Assembly (NCBI GenBank): GCA_963920635.1
Contig: OY987301.1
Coordinates: 40,833,820 to 40,897,819 of the forward strand
Reading direction: 5' to 3'
Length of the DNA stretch: 64,000 nt
Source of the DNA: Pseudeuparius sepicola
Lineage: Eukaryota; Arthropoda; Insecta; Coleoptera; Anthribidae
Of the stretch, positions 12,191-22,489 are shown in pieces (the stretch's first letter is position 1; each line of letters begins with the position of its first letter). The position numbers and the translations under genes were made by a program. The notes under the pieces are model-generated. The model saw only the letters and a program-made list of their open reading frames with translations, made no database searches and was not told where the DNA came from.

Positions 12191-12625
12191 CAGAAAAATT
12201 CGGCAGGTATGGGAGAAGAATTGCAAGCGGCCCCGCCATATACGTGGGCGCACACCCATCCCACGCCGCTCGATCGCCATTTAAACAGCTTTAAGGATAT
12301 TAATGATCCGCGTCGGCGGCGCGTCCGCAAAAAGCCGCCGCCCGCCCATCGATTTCCTCACTTTCGATATCCGGCGGGGGAGTCGGCGGGGGGGAGGGGG
12401 GCGGCCCCAATTTTCCACCGCCGCCGTGATTGACGAGCCGACGATGGGCTTTTACCAGCGGAATGCGGGCCGCGTCGAGATCTCGCGCGCGCGAAATGCA
12501 TTTTTCATTCGGCCGCGATCAGTCATCGGGGCGGACGGGGATGAGCGCACGCACGGGGAAAGGTATCGGGCCCGGGGCGGGGGCCAACGCCCCAAAAGCC
12601 ATACGCTGAGATTCCTGTCCTCTCG
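12190..12625. promoter_or_regulatory. GC-rich island 2 (candidate regulatory)
   Basis: A sharp GC-rich, CpG-rich block (G-runs at 12376-12400, CCGCCG words, GGGCCCGGGGCGGGGG-type sequence near 12570) sits between AT-rich flanks. Overlapping open frames on both strands are what GC-rich DNA gives by chance, and none carries a recognisable domain. It contains a homeodomain-like ATTAATGATC at about 12299. A regulatory or CpG-island role is inferred from the contrast with the background and from the repeated occurrence of such islands in the window. Confidence 0.4.
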
Positions 12626-12696
12626 TGGATAAGTCACTTCATATCGTCGGCTGCTGTTATTATCTTCCTCATAAGTCGTATACCTTTTTGTCTTCA

Positions 12697-12763
12697 CAGA
12701 TAGAAATACAATTCTTCATAGAAAAATATTTGTTGTTTGATCACGAATTATTTGCCAGAAATA
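12697..12763 (+). repeat. Dispersed repeat fragment (partner at 18975-19043)
   Basis: CAGATAGAAATACAATTC followed by TTGTTTGATCACGAATTATT recurs at 18975-19043 with few changes. It directly precedes the first split tRNA-like repeat. It marks shared ancestry of the flanks of the 12.7-19.2 kb transposon nest. Confidence 0.8.
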
Positions 12764-12766
12764 ATC

Positions 12767-12919
12767 ATTAGGTCGCTATATGTCGAATTTTGTGGGTTGA
12801 TGAACAAATAGAAAGTTCACATAACCAACAATCATGAATGGTTACCCTACACCCTCTAACCCCTCCTAGTAGCTGTAGAAGACGCCGAAGTCTCCTACAT
12901 CTCACCGCTACTAACTATA
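12767..12919 (+). repeat. Split repeat unit A, 5' half
   Basis: These ~153 bp match 14718-14870 with about four substitutions. Both copies end at the same word, CTAACTATA. Here the next base starts the mariner-type left terminus CAGTGTGTCC. At the other copy the next base starts a PIF/Harbinger terminus. The 3' half of this unit resumes at 14479. Confidence 0.88.
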
Positions 12920-14478
12920 CAGTGTGTCCAAAATTCGATGCTCACCATTGGGATCTCGGTAACTACAAGAGATAGAGAGTCGGTTAAATGGGGAAAGTTT
13001 TAGACAATTTTATGTTCAATCTGATGCCGCTGAGAAATCAAGGCTAACTGGGATCGTTTTCGAGTTATTACCAAAAAACCGAATTTTATCATTTTCGTTT
13101 TTCTTAAATATCTTAGAAACCGATGGTTTCTCAAAGACAGGACTTTGACATTATTAAGGCACTTTTGTCCAACCTTTTAAGCGGTAATGTCAGTTTCTTT
13201 AAAAAAGTTTTCGAGATATGACTCACAACTTTTGATTTTCTTATGGACGCCATCTTGAATTTTTACAAATTCGAAATCTACATTAAATTCTCTTTGCAAT
13301 GATATGTCACACTAATGATATTTTCGTTAGTTGTAACGCTTAATTAAAAGCGTTTTTTTTTGTCTAATACTAAGTAGGCCATGACAAGTCTGTCAAAACA
13401 AATGAAACTCTCAGTTGTTGTTATTGTTATGAAGCCGTCAGTATTTTGAGATATGTGTAAAAATGCCGTTTAGTACTAGCGAAAAGGTGAATATGTACAA
13501 TTATTGTTACACAAAAAACTATAGAAATAGTAGAGTGGCAACAAGAGTTTATCATACATTATTCCCTGAAAGGCAGCAGCCTCACCGTTAAATTTTTCTT
13601 AGAGTGCCCAGACCGAAATATGGTTCCAATCGATTGCGCCAATAGATGTTGAAAACATTGAACAAAGTTTAATGAAGCACCGAAGATTTCATTTCGAGAG
13701 ATAAGTCGCAGAACTCTTTTGCCGAAAACGACTATTCATAGATACTTGACAAAAAATATCACCCCTATAAACCCGTGATAGTGCAAAAGTTAAGGCCGGG
13801 AAATACTGAACGCCGACTTGATTTCTGTCATTGGTTTAACAATCAGTGTGAAGTTATTGATAACTTTCCATTAAACATTTGCTGGACCGATGAAACAAGA
13901 TTTCATAACAATGGCATTTTTAATAAACATAAGCACCATTACTGGGCAGTTAATAACCCATATGGTATTAAGGAATCCAGATCTCAACAAAAATTTGGAT
14001 TCAATGTTTGGTTTGTTGCATTTGTTTTGACAGACTTGTCATGGCCTACTTAGTATTAGGCAAAAAAACGCTTTTAAGTGTTACAACTAACGAAAAAATC
14101 ATTAGTGTGACACATCATTGGAAAGAGAATTTCATGTAAATTTCGAATTTGTAAAAATCCAAGATAGCGTCCATAAGAAAATCAAAACTTGTGAGTCATA
14201 TCTCGAAAATGAAAACTTTCTTAAAGAAACTGACATTACCGCTTAAAAGGCTGGACAAAAGTGCCTTAATAATGTCAAAGTCCTGTCTTTGAGAAACCAT
14301 CGGTTTCTAAGATATTTAAGAAAAACGAAAATGATAAAATTCGGTTTTTTGGTAATAACTCGAAAACGATCCCAGTTAGCCTTGATTTCTCAGCGGCATC
14401 AGATTGACCATACAATTGTCTAAAACTTTCCCCATTTAACCGACTCGCTATCTCTTGTAGTTACCGAGATCCCAATGG
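12920..14478 (+). mobile_element. Mariner-superfamily element with ~480-bp inverted repeats
   Basis: The left arm starts with CAGTGTGTCC after a TA and extends to about 13405. The right arm (about 14020-14478) is its reverse complement, for example CATTGGGATCTCGGTAACTA at 12946 against its complement at about 14459-14476. The right end lacks the last ~25 bp present on the left. Between the arms lies a broken transposase. The very long inverted repeats plus the truncated gene indicate a non-autonomous, internally deleted copy. Confidence 0.88.
13463..14021 (+). pseudogene. Mariner-like transposase with DUF4817-type N-terminus, truncated
   Basis: The first frame starts at ATG 13463 (MPFSTSEKVNMYNYC, then VYHTLFPERQQP). 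This matches the helix-turn-helix N-terminus typical of DUF4817-containing transposases and stops at 13589-13591. The catalytic part resumes at 13775 with RRLDFCHWFNNQ, then NICWTDETRFHNNG (the WTDE block has the conserved acidic residue), HHYWAVNNPYG and QKFGFNVW. The frame then runs directly into the right inverted repeat, so the rest of the DDE domain, including the last catalytic acid, is deleted. It is not functional. Confidence 0.85.
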
Positions 14479-14635
14479 TATATCAATTGGAATAAATAGC
14501 ACCTACCCGATAGCTTAGTTGGTTAAAGTGCCTACGGCCACAGTAGGAGCCCCGGGTTCGAGTTCCGGCTGGAGTGCATTTTTTTCAATTGATATCCTTT
14601 ACCTGATATGCCACTAAACATCTTTTATTATTTAT
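14479..14635 (+). repeat. Split repeat unit A, 3' half (tRNA-like SINE sequence)
   Basis: It begins TATATCAATT immediately after the mariner-type element, runs through a tRNA-like core, and ends CCACTAAACATCTTTTATTA. The same order is seen at 16406-16575, where it immediately follows a PIF/Harbinger element. It reads as the continuation of the unit interrupted at 12919. Confidence 0.8.
14504..14575 (+). ncRNA. tRNA-derived sequence (SINE-type), degraded
   Basis: An A-box-like TAGCTTAGTTGG and a near-consensus B box (GGTTCGAGTTC) are present. The anticodon stem CCTAC/GTAGG is perfect. The acceptor stem is poor here and no CCA is encoded. Loop base 33 is G rather than T, so this is not a working tRNA. 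It is best read as the pol III promoter part of a SINE or SINE-like repeat. Copy 2 at 16449-16519 is better preserved. Confidence 0.65.
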
Positions 14636-14717
14636 AATTGCAGGTGCTAAAAATCTTTCTGTGCTTCATTTTCTTGGCTTGACATTGTAGCTTAGAATTT
14701 CCACGTTCTATACTTAT

Positions 14718-14870
14718 ATTAGGTCGCTATACGTCGAATTTTGTGGGTTGATGAACAAATAGGAAGTTCACATAACCAACAATCATGAATGGTTACCCTA
14801 CACCCTCTAACCCCTCCTAGTAGCTGTAGAAGACGCCGAAGTCCCTTACATCTCACCGCTACTAACTATA
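14718..14870 (+). repeat. Split repeat unit B, 5' half
   Basis: This is a near-identical direct copy of 12767-12919, ending CTAACTATA at 14862-14870. The next base begins the PIF/Harbinger terminus GGTTTGTTCCAACC. The 3' half of the unit resumes at 16406. Confidence 0.88.
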
Positions 14871-16402
14871 GGTTTGTTCCAACCTTGATTCACAAATAGA
14901 TTTCCAACAGTTTGCAAATCGTTCTCAACGCGCATGTCTGTAAGATAATTGTTTTCCTGATCAATTTTTGTGCATGGTTGGAACAGCTGATAATTCATTT
15001 GAAGTTTATGAACCTAACCCTTTAATAAAATATAGATCTCAAGGTTATAATTACTTTGATAGACCTAACCTAATTTTCTGCAATCTAATGATCTATAACT
15101 TATATAGAAATGAATTGCTAAGAACACGGAACATGTTCTGCTTGTTCTAAAGACTTCACCTAACTCCTTATTAAGTTTGTTTATCATATTACTAAGTTCT
15201 TTAGTTTTACCAAATAAAAATACAATGACTTGGGAGCCACTTCAGTGGCCTTAGAGCATAAGATGTCTTCTACGTATTCGTCATTTTCTTGTTCACAGGT
15301 ATATTATTTTCATGTACTTCTACTGTATCGTTGTCCACAACAAAGTTGTCATCTAATGCAATATTATGGAGCACACATGCTGCTCTGACAAGACATAAAT
15401 TAACCTAATTCTCATGTTTACATGGTACATCTGTCGAAACTTCTGCTTCAGTAAACCAAAACAATGCTCTATAACATAGCGATTTTGGAAATCCATTATC
15501 TCAGAAGTGATCTTCGCACTTATTCGTTTTTCAATTTCCTTTGGCCATTTTAGAATTTGGAGACAAATTACTTGAAAACATCGTGAGTCTATTTATAGAA
15601 CTTGTTGTCACATCAAATCTATCATATCAGCAACGTCTCGAAAACTGGCAGTTTGATGTCCCATGTACCATAAGTAGATAAGAACCTGAAATTAAATTGT
15701 CCATAAGTGAAAATACCAACCTCAGTAAATAATTCTAGTTGATGCAAGGCGGGTATATCCCCATCCTCGCCCACTTGGCTATTAAAATACTGGCTCATTT
15801 CGCACCTCTCCCCTATGTGATTATAGTAGTTTGTCTTGTCAACCTATGTTCAAAGAACACTGCTTCAGAATACTGTGGCACTATTTGCTCTAAAAATATT
15901 ATTGTGCACAATAATTTATAGACAGGTACATAATATCAAGGAGCATGAAATATCAACTTACCTACAAAATTTTAATTTTCAATTCTTCGTCCCTCATATT
16001 AATATCTAAAATTTTAGGATTAAATTAAAGGGTAAATAAATTAATTATACAAGCCTTTATATCCTCTGTGATCAGAAAAGCGAGTAAGGGGGGCCCAAAC
16101 CCAAAAATAAAGAGCAAGCAAATCACAAAATTCACAAATCGCGAGCTTTAGGTTATGTCACAGATTGACAAAGGTTAGATTATTGGCTGAAATCAAAAAC
16201 AACACCAATACGCATGCGCCAAATTATTGGTCAGACGAAAATCCGCAAACTATTCTGATAGTTTTTAAACAGGTTTGAATCTTAGTTGGAACAGAAAACT
16301 GGTAGTTTACTAATCGTTCGTAATTCTGGTTGGAACGCATTTAAGTTACTGCGCAGAATCCTGACTGTAAGAAACTGTTTCTGACGCGGGTTGGAACGAA
16401 CT
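14871..16402 (-). mobile_element. PIF/Harbinger-type transposon, decayed
   Basis: The left terminus GGTTTGTTCCAACC (14871) pairs with GGTTGGAACGAACT at the right end (about 16389-16402). A minus-strand HARBI1-like transposase remnant lies inside. Additional GGTTGGAAC words occur near 14970, 16285 and 16330, as subterminal repeats do in this group. The flanks are TATA-rich, compatible with the 3-bp TWA preference of Harbinger elements, though I cannot fix the exact target duplication. Confidence 0.8.
15320..15700 (-). pseudogene. HARBI1-like (DDE_Tnp_4) transposase, internally deleted
   Basis: Reading the minus strand, the N-terminal part QVLIYLWYMGHQ then SFRDVADMIDL (15695-15615) matches the 'FLWYLxNQxxFRxVAdrFdvS' region of HARBI1 proteins. 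It continues LQILKWPKEIEKR. The next recognisable block is RYVIEHCFGLLKQKFRQM (about 15485-15430), then VRAACVLHNIALDDN (about 15390-15345), the hallmark C-terminal 'CVLHN' motif. The catalytic core between KWPKE and IEHCFG is missing and stops interrupt the frame, so it is dead. Confidence 0.85.
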
Positions 16403-16405
16403 TTA

Positions 16406-16575
16406 TATATCAATTAAAATAAATAACACCTAGCCGATGGAACCCGTATCTCCGGTAGCTTAGTTGGTTAAGTGCCTACGGCCACAGTAGGAGTCCCGGG
16501 TTCGAGTCCCGGCTGGAGTGCATTTTTTCACTTTATATCCTTTACCTGATATGCCACTAAACATCCTTTATTATA
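16406..16575 (+). repeat. Split repeat unit B, 3' half (tRNA-like SINE sequence)
   Basis: It starts TATATCAATT directly after the PIF/Harbinger right end and ends CCACTAAACATCCTTTATTA. It matches 14479-14635 except for about 18 extra bases before the A box (near 16434-16451), which the first copy has probably lost. Confidence 0.8.
16449..16519 (+). ncRNA. tRNA-derived sequence (SINE-type), better copy
   Basis: The cloverleaf can be drawn. The acceptor TCTCCGG pairs with CTGGAGT at six of seven positions. The D-arm sequence TAGCTTAGTTGG fits the A box. The anticodon stem CCTAC/GTAGG is perfect, and so is the T arm CCGGG-TTCGAGT-CCCGG with an exact B box GGTTCGAGTCC. The seven-base loop GGCCACA lacks T33, the discriminator is followed by GCA not CCA, and the repeat context argues for a SINE-type sequence rather than a cellular tRNA gene. 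If decoded, the anticodon would be CCA (Trp), but I do not claim that. Confidence 0.7.
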
Positions 16576-16603
16576 ATATTTATTTCCGTTAAAACTATGT
16601 TAT

Positions 16604-16706
16604 TGAAATGAAGATTTTTTTCAATTGAAAAACAAGTGCTTTTTGGGTATAAGGTATTTGATTTTTTTTACACATTATTGTTTAGTGAAAGCATTTATTA
16701 TTTTTC
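16604..16706 (+). repeat. Dispersed repeat fragment (partner at 19078-19180)
   Basis: Shared words include ATGAAGATT..TTTTTTCAATT, AAGTGCTTTTTGGGT and CACATTATTGTTTAGTG. The hAT element inserted at the end of this fragment. The partner at 19078-19180 lacks the hAT insertion. Confidence 0.75.
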
Positions 16707-16970
16707 CAGTGGCGTTCCTAGATGTTTGGCCGCCCGTATGCAGAATATAAAAAATTCTTTCAGGTTATAAGAACTTAAAAAATCTTGAATTTCTAGGGTT
16801 TTCGGTCTTTTGTAATTACCTACGAGGTAATTGCAAAAATTATTAGGTAGGTATAACAAAAATCATAATAGATATTCTCAAAAATACCTACAGAGGGTGT
16901 CACTTAAGAGTGAAACAACCTTATAACTTCTTTAATTTTTAACCGACAAGAACGAAATTTTTCTCAAAGG

Positions 16971-17531
16971 TAGATGGCATTGTTGCCTACTTATTTCCAA
17001 AAAATTAGTTGTTTACTTCAAAGCCAAAGCCACCCGCGATGCCACAATCGAAACTAAAAATCCGAAAGTCATATTAGGCATTTTTTTTCAAGAAACGTAC
17101 TAAAAAAAGTTGTTCAGAATCGATCCAGAATCCGAAATCCAAAATTTTGTCAAAATCAAAAAATATTAAATAAAAAAAATTCAGTAAAAATTTTAAAAAA
17201 CTGTTTCGTAGCTTTCATTTTATTTTGAAATGATTACTTTTTGAAAATAACTAGCCTTCAAAACTTCCATAGCACACTTTTCTAAACGCAGAAAAATCTT
17301 CAATTGCTATTTTTGGAAATTAATTTTTTAATTTAATATTTTTTGATTCTGACAAAATTTTAGATTTAGAGTCCTGGAACTATTCTGAACAACTTCTTTT
17401 AGTAAATTTTTTGAAAAAAAAAAGCCTAATATGATTTTCGGATTTTTAGCCTCGATTGTGATATCGCAGGTGGCTTTGACTTTGGAATAGGCAACTATTT
17501 TTTTGGAAATAAGTAGGCCACAATGCCATCT
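16971..17531. mobile_element. Fold-back element nested in the hAT element
   Basis: The left arm (about 16971-17175) and right arm (about 17330-17531) are inverted copies. For example, GATGGCATTGTTGCCTACTT at about 16973 is paired by sequence at about 17508-17529. No coding sequence is visible. It interrupts what should be hAT transposase or intron sequence, so it is younger than the hAT insertion. Confidence 0.8.
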
Positions 17532-17949
17532 TATAACAAGAAAATACCACAGGCAATCAGTCTTGTTATAATGATTAATATGTTTCGGGTCTGGTAGTCT
17601 GGTAGAATTTCCAAACTGAAAGGAACAAGGTAAATGTTTCTTTAAAATAAAAAATGTTTTAAAATATAAAAAATAAAAACAAAAACTACAAGTAAAACAT
17701 AAAATATCACTTACACTAGAAAAATAACCTTTTTAAACAAAATACAAATGCATACATAAAATTAAATGCTTTTTCTAAGAAAAAGGTACTAAAAATGTAA
17801 AAAAATACGTTTACAAAGTCATAATAAAACTAAAAATAAATATAGCTTGCATCAGAAAAGAAAAATACAGGTACTTGTAAAAATAAATAAAACCTTTTCT
17901 TCTAAATGAAACAAAAAAGTAAAATATTTTTAGAATATTGGGTTATCCC

Positions 17950-18350
17950 TTAGGTACAAAGCACAAGATACAAGTTAAATGAATAGTACTTTTCTCGCTT
18001 TAACACTGATATTATATCACTGATATTTATTGTATCAAGTAGGATACATTCAATGGAAATTATTGCTAAATCGTTTAATCTCATAGAAGACCTTAGATAG
18101 TTTCTTATAATTTTTAATTTGGAAAATGGTCTCTTCGCGGATGCTACGGTAACTGGCGAGCACAAAAGTATTCGGAAGACTATTGCGGTGTTCAGAAAAT
18201 TATTCGTGAGAGAATTTTTGAACAAGTATTCTAAAATAGTTCTTGGACTTGCAGTATATTCCGATGGAAGAAAGATATTTAAATTTTTTAGCTCACTATT
18301 ATTCAGGTCTGAAGCGTCGATATCCCCTACGAAATTTGCGGTCTATACCA
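17950..18350 (-). pseudogene. hAT transposase C-terminal dimerisation region (ZMYM1-like), partial
   Basis: The minus strand encodes DIDASDLNNSELKNLNIFLP and then RILLCSPVTVASAKRPFSKL, followed by IIRNYLRSSMRLNDLAIISI. This is the classical C-terminal hAT dimerisation block (PVTVASAERSFSKLK...LRSTM...RLSGLAILSIE) of the group annotated in genomes as zinc finger MYM-type 1-like. The catalytic domain and BED/TTF-type zinc fingers are gone, so only the last ~130 residues remain. The open frame extends upstream of the first ATG at 18225. Confidence 0.9.
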
Positions 18351-18625
18351 ACGTCACGCCGCGCCGCGCATTTGCCACAGAGTAAAGACTAGAATAGAGG
18401 TAGTGCCGACGGCCGACTGGTTATGGGTTCATGTCAATATGATGTTGTTTCATGGTTGACGATATTCTTTTTGAGGGCGAATGCAAGTAATGTAGAGACT
18501 TACTACCTTTTTTCTGAAAAAATATTTTTTTGTCACGCAAGGGCGGCCTGTGGCCGCCCCTGGATTTGGCCGCCCGTCTGTGACGCAGACCCCGGCTCCC
18601 TGGTCAGCTCGCCCCTGTATTTTTC

Positions 18626-21600
18626 TACTCCTACACTAGTAACATACCTATTAAGTAACGGTTTAGGTTATAAGTTTGTTACGAACACTGACACGTAATG
18701 ACTGACACGTAATAAAAAAATTACATATTATCTGTTCTTAATTAAAACAATATTTATCACGGGTGCCTTGTTAGCGCGGCATCCGTGCCACCATAGCAAC
18801 CAACCAACATACTAATTTTTGCCTGTCAGATAATAAGAAGAATAGTTTATCCATTATAATAGTTTTTCTTTCGGCGAAGAAAAATTATAGTACAAAACTC
18901 GAGTTGTAAGGTTATTACATACTCGTGGAATTACAGCACTCGCCGCTGCGCGGCTCGTGCGCAACTTTTACACGCAGATAGAAATACAATTCTTCATATA
19001 AAACAATATTTGTTGTTTGATCACGAATTATTTGTCAGAAATAAAATTTATTTAGGTAGAAAGTAAAGTATATTATTTAAATGAAGATTAATTTTTTTCA
19101 ATTAAAAAATAAGTGCTTTTTGGGTGAAGTATTTGATTCTTTTGACACATTATTGTTTAGTGGAAGCATTTATTGTTTTCCTGAAATAAGGTATAACTTG
19201 GTGCAAACAAGAATAATTTTTATTTATAGTATTAGCTTTCGTTGTTTGGGTCAACCACATGGTTATTTGGTTTAAATGTGACCTTATTAGAGTTAAATAA
19301 TACTACCTACCATTTTTATTGCTGTCTCGCTCCAGAGAATGTTTCAACTTCTTTTGTAAGTATACGCTTAAACAATAGTAGAAACAAATCGCAAAGAACT
19401 ATTTGAAATACATCAGATAGGTCACCTGTATGATGATGAGGCTCTTTCCTTGGTATGTTTTGTATAGTTTTTTATACCAAATATTGTTTTTAATTGTATT
19501 TAAACAAATATTTTTGTAGTATTACAAATTATCGTTTTTTTAAGTTTGCGAACAATGATAAATAAATATAAAGGTTGCTTTATTTTAAATAAATAATATT
19601 TTATTTGAGTGAATACTCTGAATGGGTAATTCAACCCACCACAGTTGTTTGACGCAACTTACTTAATTATTTAAATAGAATAAATGTTTTTAACATTGTA
19701 GATTTGTTGCGTCGAAATATATCATTTATTCAATTCAAATCATTAGTATCTCCATGGGAATAAAAATTAGTTTCGTCCAAATAATATTTTATTTGTCTCA
19801 AATTAAATGTTGCTTTTAAATTGAAACAAACCAAATGTTTCATTCAAAGTAGTCTAGGGTTCGCCATATACCAGAATCAAATTTGTATTTGAATCAAGTA
19901 TCTCTTTCTATCTGTGTTGTTTAAAATGTCCTTACTAAGTTACTAGAGCTGTCTAATAACGTTTTTAATTATACAAAAACCGGTGCCTATGTAACTTTGC
20001 AAGGAATTAAAGTAAACGTACCAGTGTCTGACACATTGCCTAAACCTGACACGTTTTATTTAATTGAAAAATAAGCTAATTAGCAGATATAAATCCATTC
20101 TATTGAAATGTTTATGTTGGTAGAAGTCACAGTTATGAGTTATGTATGTTCCTAAGTTAGTTATCTTGGTTCCTCTATTTTTACTGACTTGTCAATTTAT
20201 AGAGATTATATTCATTGTGGTTTCTTAGCGAAATTGTTTAGTTTAGCATCGTAAAAAATAGTGTGTAATTACTTGTCTTTAGTGCAGGTTTTTTAACTGT
20301 CTTAATTTTTGTGGCTTATATACTTCTAAGCAAACAAGGTATTGTCAGCTATTGGCTTAGGTATATGTTATGTTTATGCTAAGCCAATGCCTGACATAGG
20401 TGTCAGTCACTGGGAAAATCGCAAGTCATGCAAAAATGATCTCCAAAGTCCCTAACAATAAACCTTATAATCCTTGACACTTCTGTCAGCCATTCGCTAA
20501 AAATTCATTTCCTTGTAATATTTGGATTCTGCTTCTTTCCTCGGTCTGAGCTTGAATCCCTTGTTTATTGAATGGATTTTGGGTATTATTACCCCAAAAG
20601 TATCTAGAAAATGGCTTTACGTCGTTCGGTTTCGTCTGACGCCAATTGTACCTACATTTGGCACTGGCTATGGCAGACCTCGGAGTACTGTCTTCAGGAA
20701 CATCAAAACATGTGTAGATTTGTCACTCAACGATTCTGAGCCATGTCTTCTTCTTGTCGAAAGTGCTGAACACGACCAATAACTACTATTACGATCTTTA
20801 CAAGTTTAGCATGTCAAATTAAATTTAATTAGCTATTCAAAATAAGTTAAAAAATGTATAGTTAAGAAACGACTCTATAGAGAATTTATGCCGTCTGTCA
20901 TTTCAGGGGAAGAGAAGAACAATAAATAGAAAACATAATATAGAAAATATTAATTGAGAAACAAAAACAGTTGGAGCTAAATAAAATGGGAATACATTTA
21001 TAAAAGAAATGTGTAAATAAAAGCGAACATTATTTTTAATAACAACTGTGGCATATATTATGAACAAATAACAATTTCCAAAATTGGAAACCCAAAGTTT
21101 TCTACTCAGGAACAAGTTACTATACGTTCTAGAAATGAAAATGTACGAATAAATAAACATTTCTACATAAAATAAACACTTGTGTTTTCCTTTTTAAAAA
21201 TTGCTGTGACAATTTTTATAGGGTGTCAAGTTTTGGGCTTATCAGATTCAGGCTAAGGGTCTAGTCAAAAATCACTATGTCAGCTACTGGATAAAAAAAA
21301 TAAATTTTAAAATATTGTTTATATCAAAATATATTGCAGATTTGATTTGGGCTGTTGGTAATTGTGATGTCTCTCCTACTTACTCCATATTAAGGATCAT
21401 CAATAAACGGGCCAAACTGATTTTTATAGATTTAAATTTGATAAATCAATCCTTAAGTTGTTAGGCACTGGTAAGTTTACGTTACGTCAACCAAGAAGTT
21501 CCATATAAAAGACCTCGCCTAATAAAGCCTACAATTTAAACGTTTATCGATAGTTTTTGAACAGAGCTGATAAGTAGATCGGGTCATCCAGCTTATTTTA

Positions 21601-22300
21601 TTTCCTATACCTAGTATTTACAGAGGGCCCAATATTGATGGTATACATAACAACTATTCTTTAAGAACATGCTTCTTATTATACCTACAAAATAATGTAT
21701 GCACAAACAAATAAATCAGTGCAACTTCGCACTTCAAAGGAATGCAAATAAGAGTTTAATAAACGCAAATATTCATTACCACAATGTGCTAAAATCAAAA
21801 CAAAGTGAAGAGCCTCGACACAGCACCGCTGCCGGTCTGCCTGCGCCTCACAATTCTTTCTATAATTTCTTTATGAATCGTTTTGTGGAGACAATTATTT
21901 ATGCCAAGCTAGAATAATATAGTTTCAGTTGGCCTGCTAAACTTATCAAATCCCAAATAAATGACTTGGTTTTCTACCGCCTAGGTCATACACAGTTTGA
22001 TTATTTTTTCTTCCTCCGACATTGTAAATATGCCTATACCTAAATTAACTGTTTCTAGTGTCATAGGCATAGAGATCTAGATCACATTACATAATTTGGA
22101 CAAATGTGTGAATAACGTACAAACGGATCACATGTTTGACGTTTATCGATACGTGTTTTTAACGTTGCTTGAAACCAATTTCTAAAATATGGGCTCATTA
22201 AACACCTACAACTATCGTTGAAATATAACGTAAAAATATGGTATTATTTGAACGTATTTATAACGTTTCTATAAACGCGCAACTAACGGCTTTTAATAAA
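18626..22300. other. AT-rich stretch, no gene recognised
   Basis: It contains the dispersed fragments at 18975-19043 and 19078-19180 (partners of 12697-12763 and 16604-16706). A 10-bp perfect hairpin ATTGGCTTAG/CTAAGCCAAT lies at 20351-20388. Frames at 20522-20782 (86 codons, plus) and 20903-21160 (minus) show no recognisable domain. Otherwise I see nothing I can support. Confidence 0.4.
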
Positions 22301-22309
22301 CCAATGTAT

Positions 22310-22485
22310 GTAATTGGTGGACAGAAGATCACGTGACCGCGCGATTCGAGAATACTCGATGCACGGCTCTATTATTGCGGCAGACCAACATTAGAAAAAT
22401 CGTCGCAGCTAGATAAGCAAGTGTACACCAGGTTCGCTGAATAAATAAGTGTAAATAGTGATTTTTCTTATTTTGGGTAAGTACA
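22310..22485 (+). other. Possible noncoding exon or LTR fragment ending in a splice donor
   Basis: A locally GC-balanced block (CACGTGACCGCGCGATTCGAG near 22330) ends with GGGTAAGTA, a good 5' splice donor (GT at 22477-22478). There is no open frame of note. It could be the first exon of a transcript or the edge of an old retroelement. The call is weak. Confidence 0.2.
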
Positions 22486-22489
22486 TCTA

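Larger units (their letters stand above)
16707..18617 (-). mobile_element. hAT-superfamily transposon with perfect 8-bp TSD
   Basis: The ends are CAGTGGCG at 16707-16714 and CGCCCCTG at 18610-18617, reverse complements except for one base. GGCCGCCCGT-type subterminal words occur on both sides. The flanking octamers 16699-16706 and 18618-18625 are both TATTTTTC, an exact target-site duplication as expected for hAT. The element encodes a minus-strand transposase remnant and carries a fold-back insertion at 16971-17531. Confidence 0.92.

Noticed and set aside
12185..12632. Overlapping open frames on both strands (up to 109 codons) in a GC-rich block
   Set aside because: Stop codons are rare in GC-rich DNA. 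The frames are Arg/Pro/Ala-rich, overlap each other on both strands and show no domain.
16449..16519. Functional tRNA-Trp(CCA) gene
   Set aside because: Base 33 is not T, the acceptor has a mismatch, the same sequence recurs in a degraded copy within a longer repeat, and no T-run terminator of good quality follows at the expected place in both copies.
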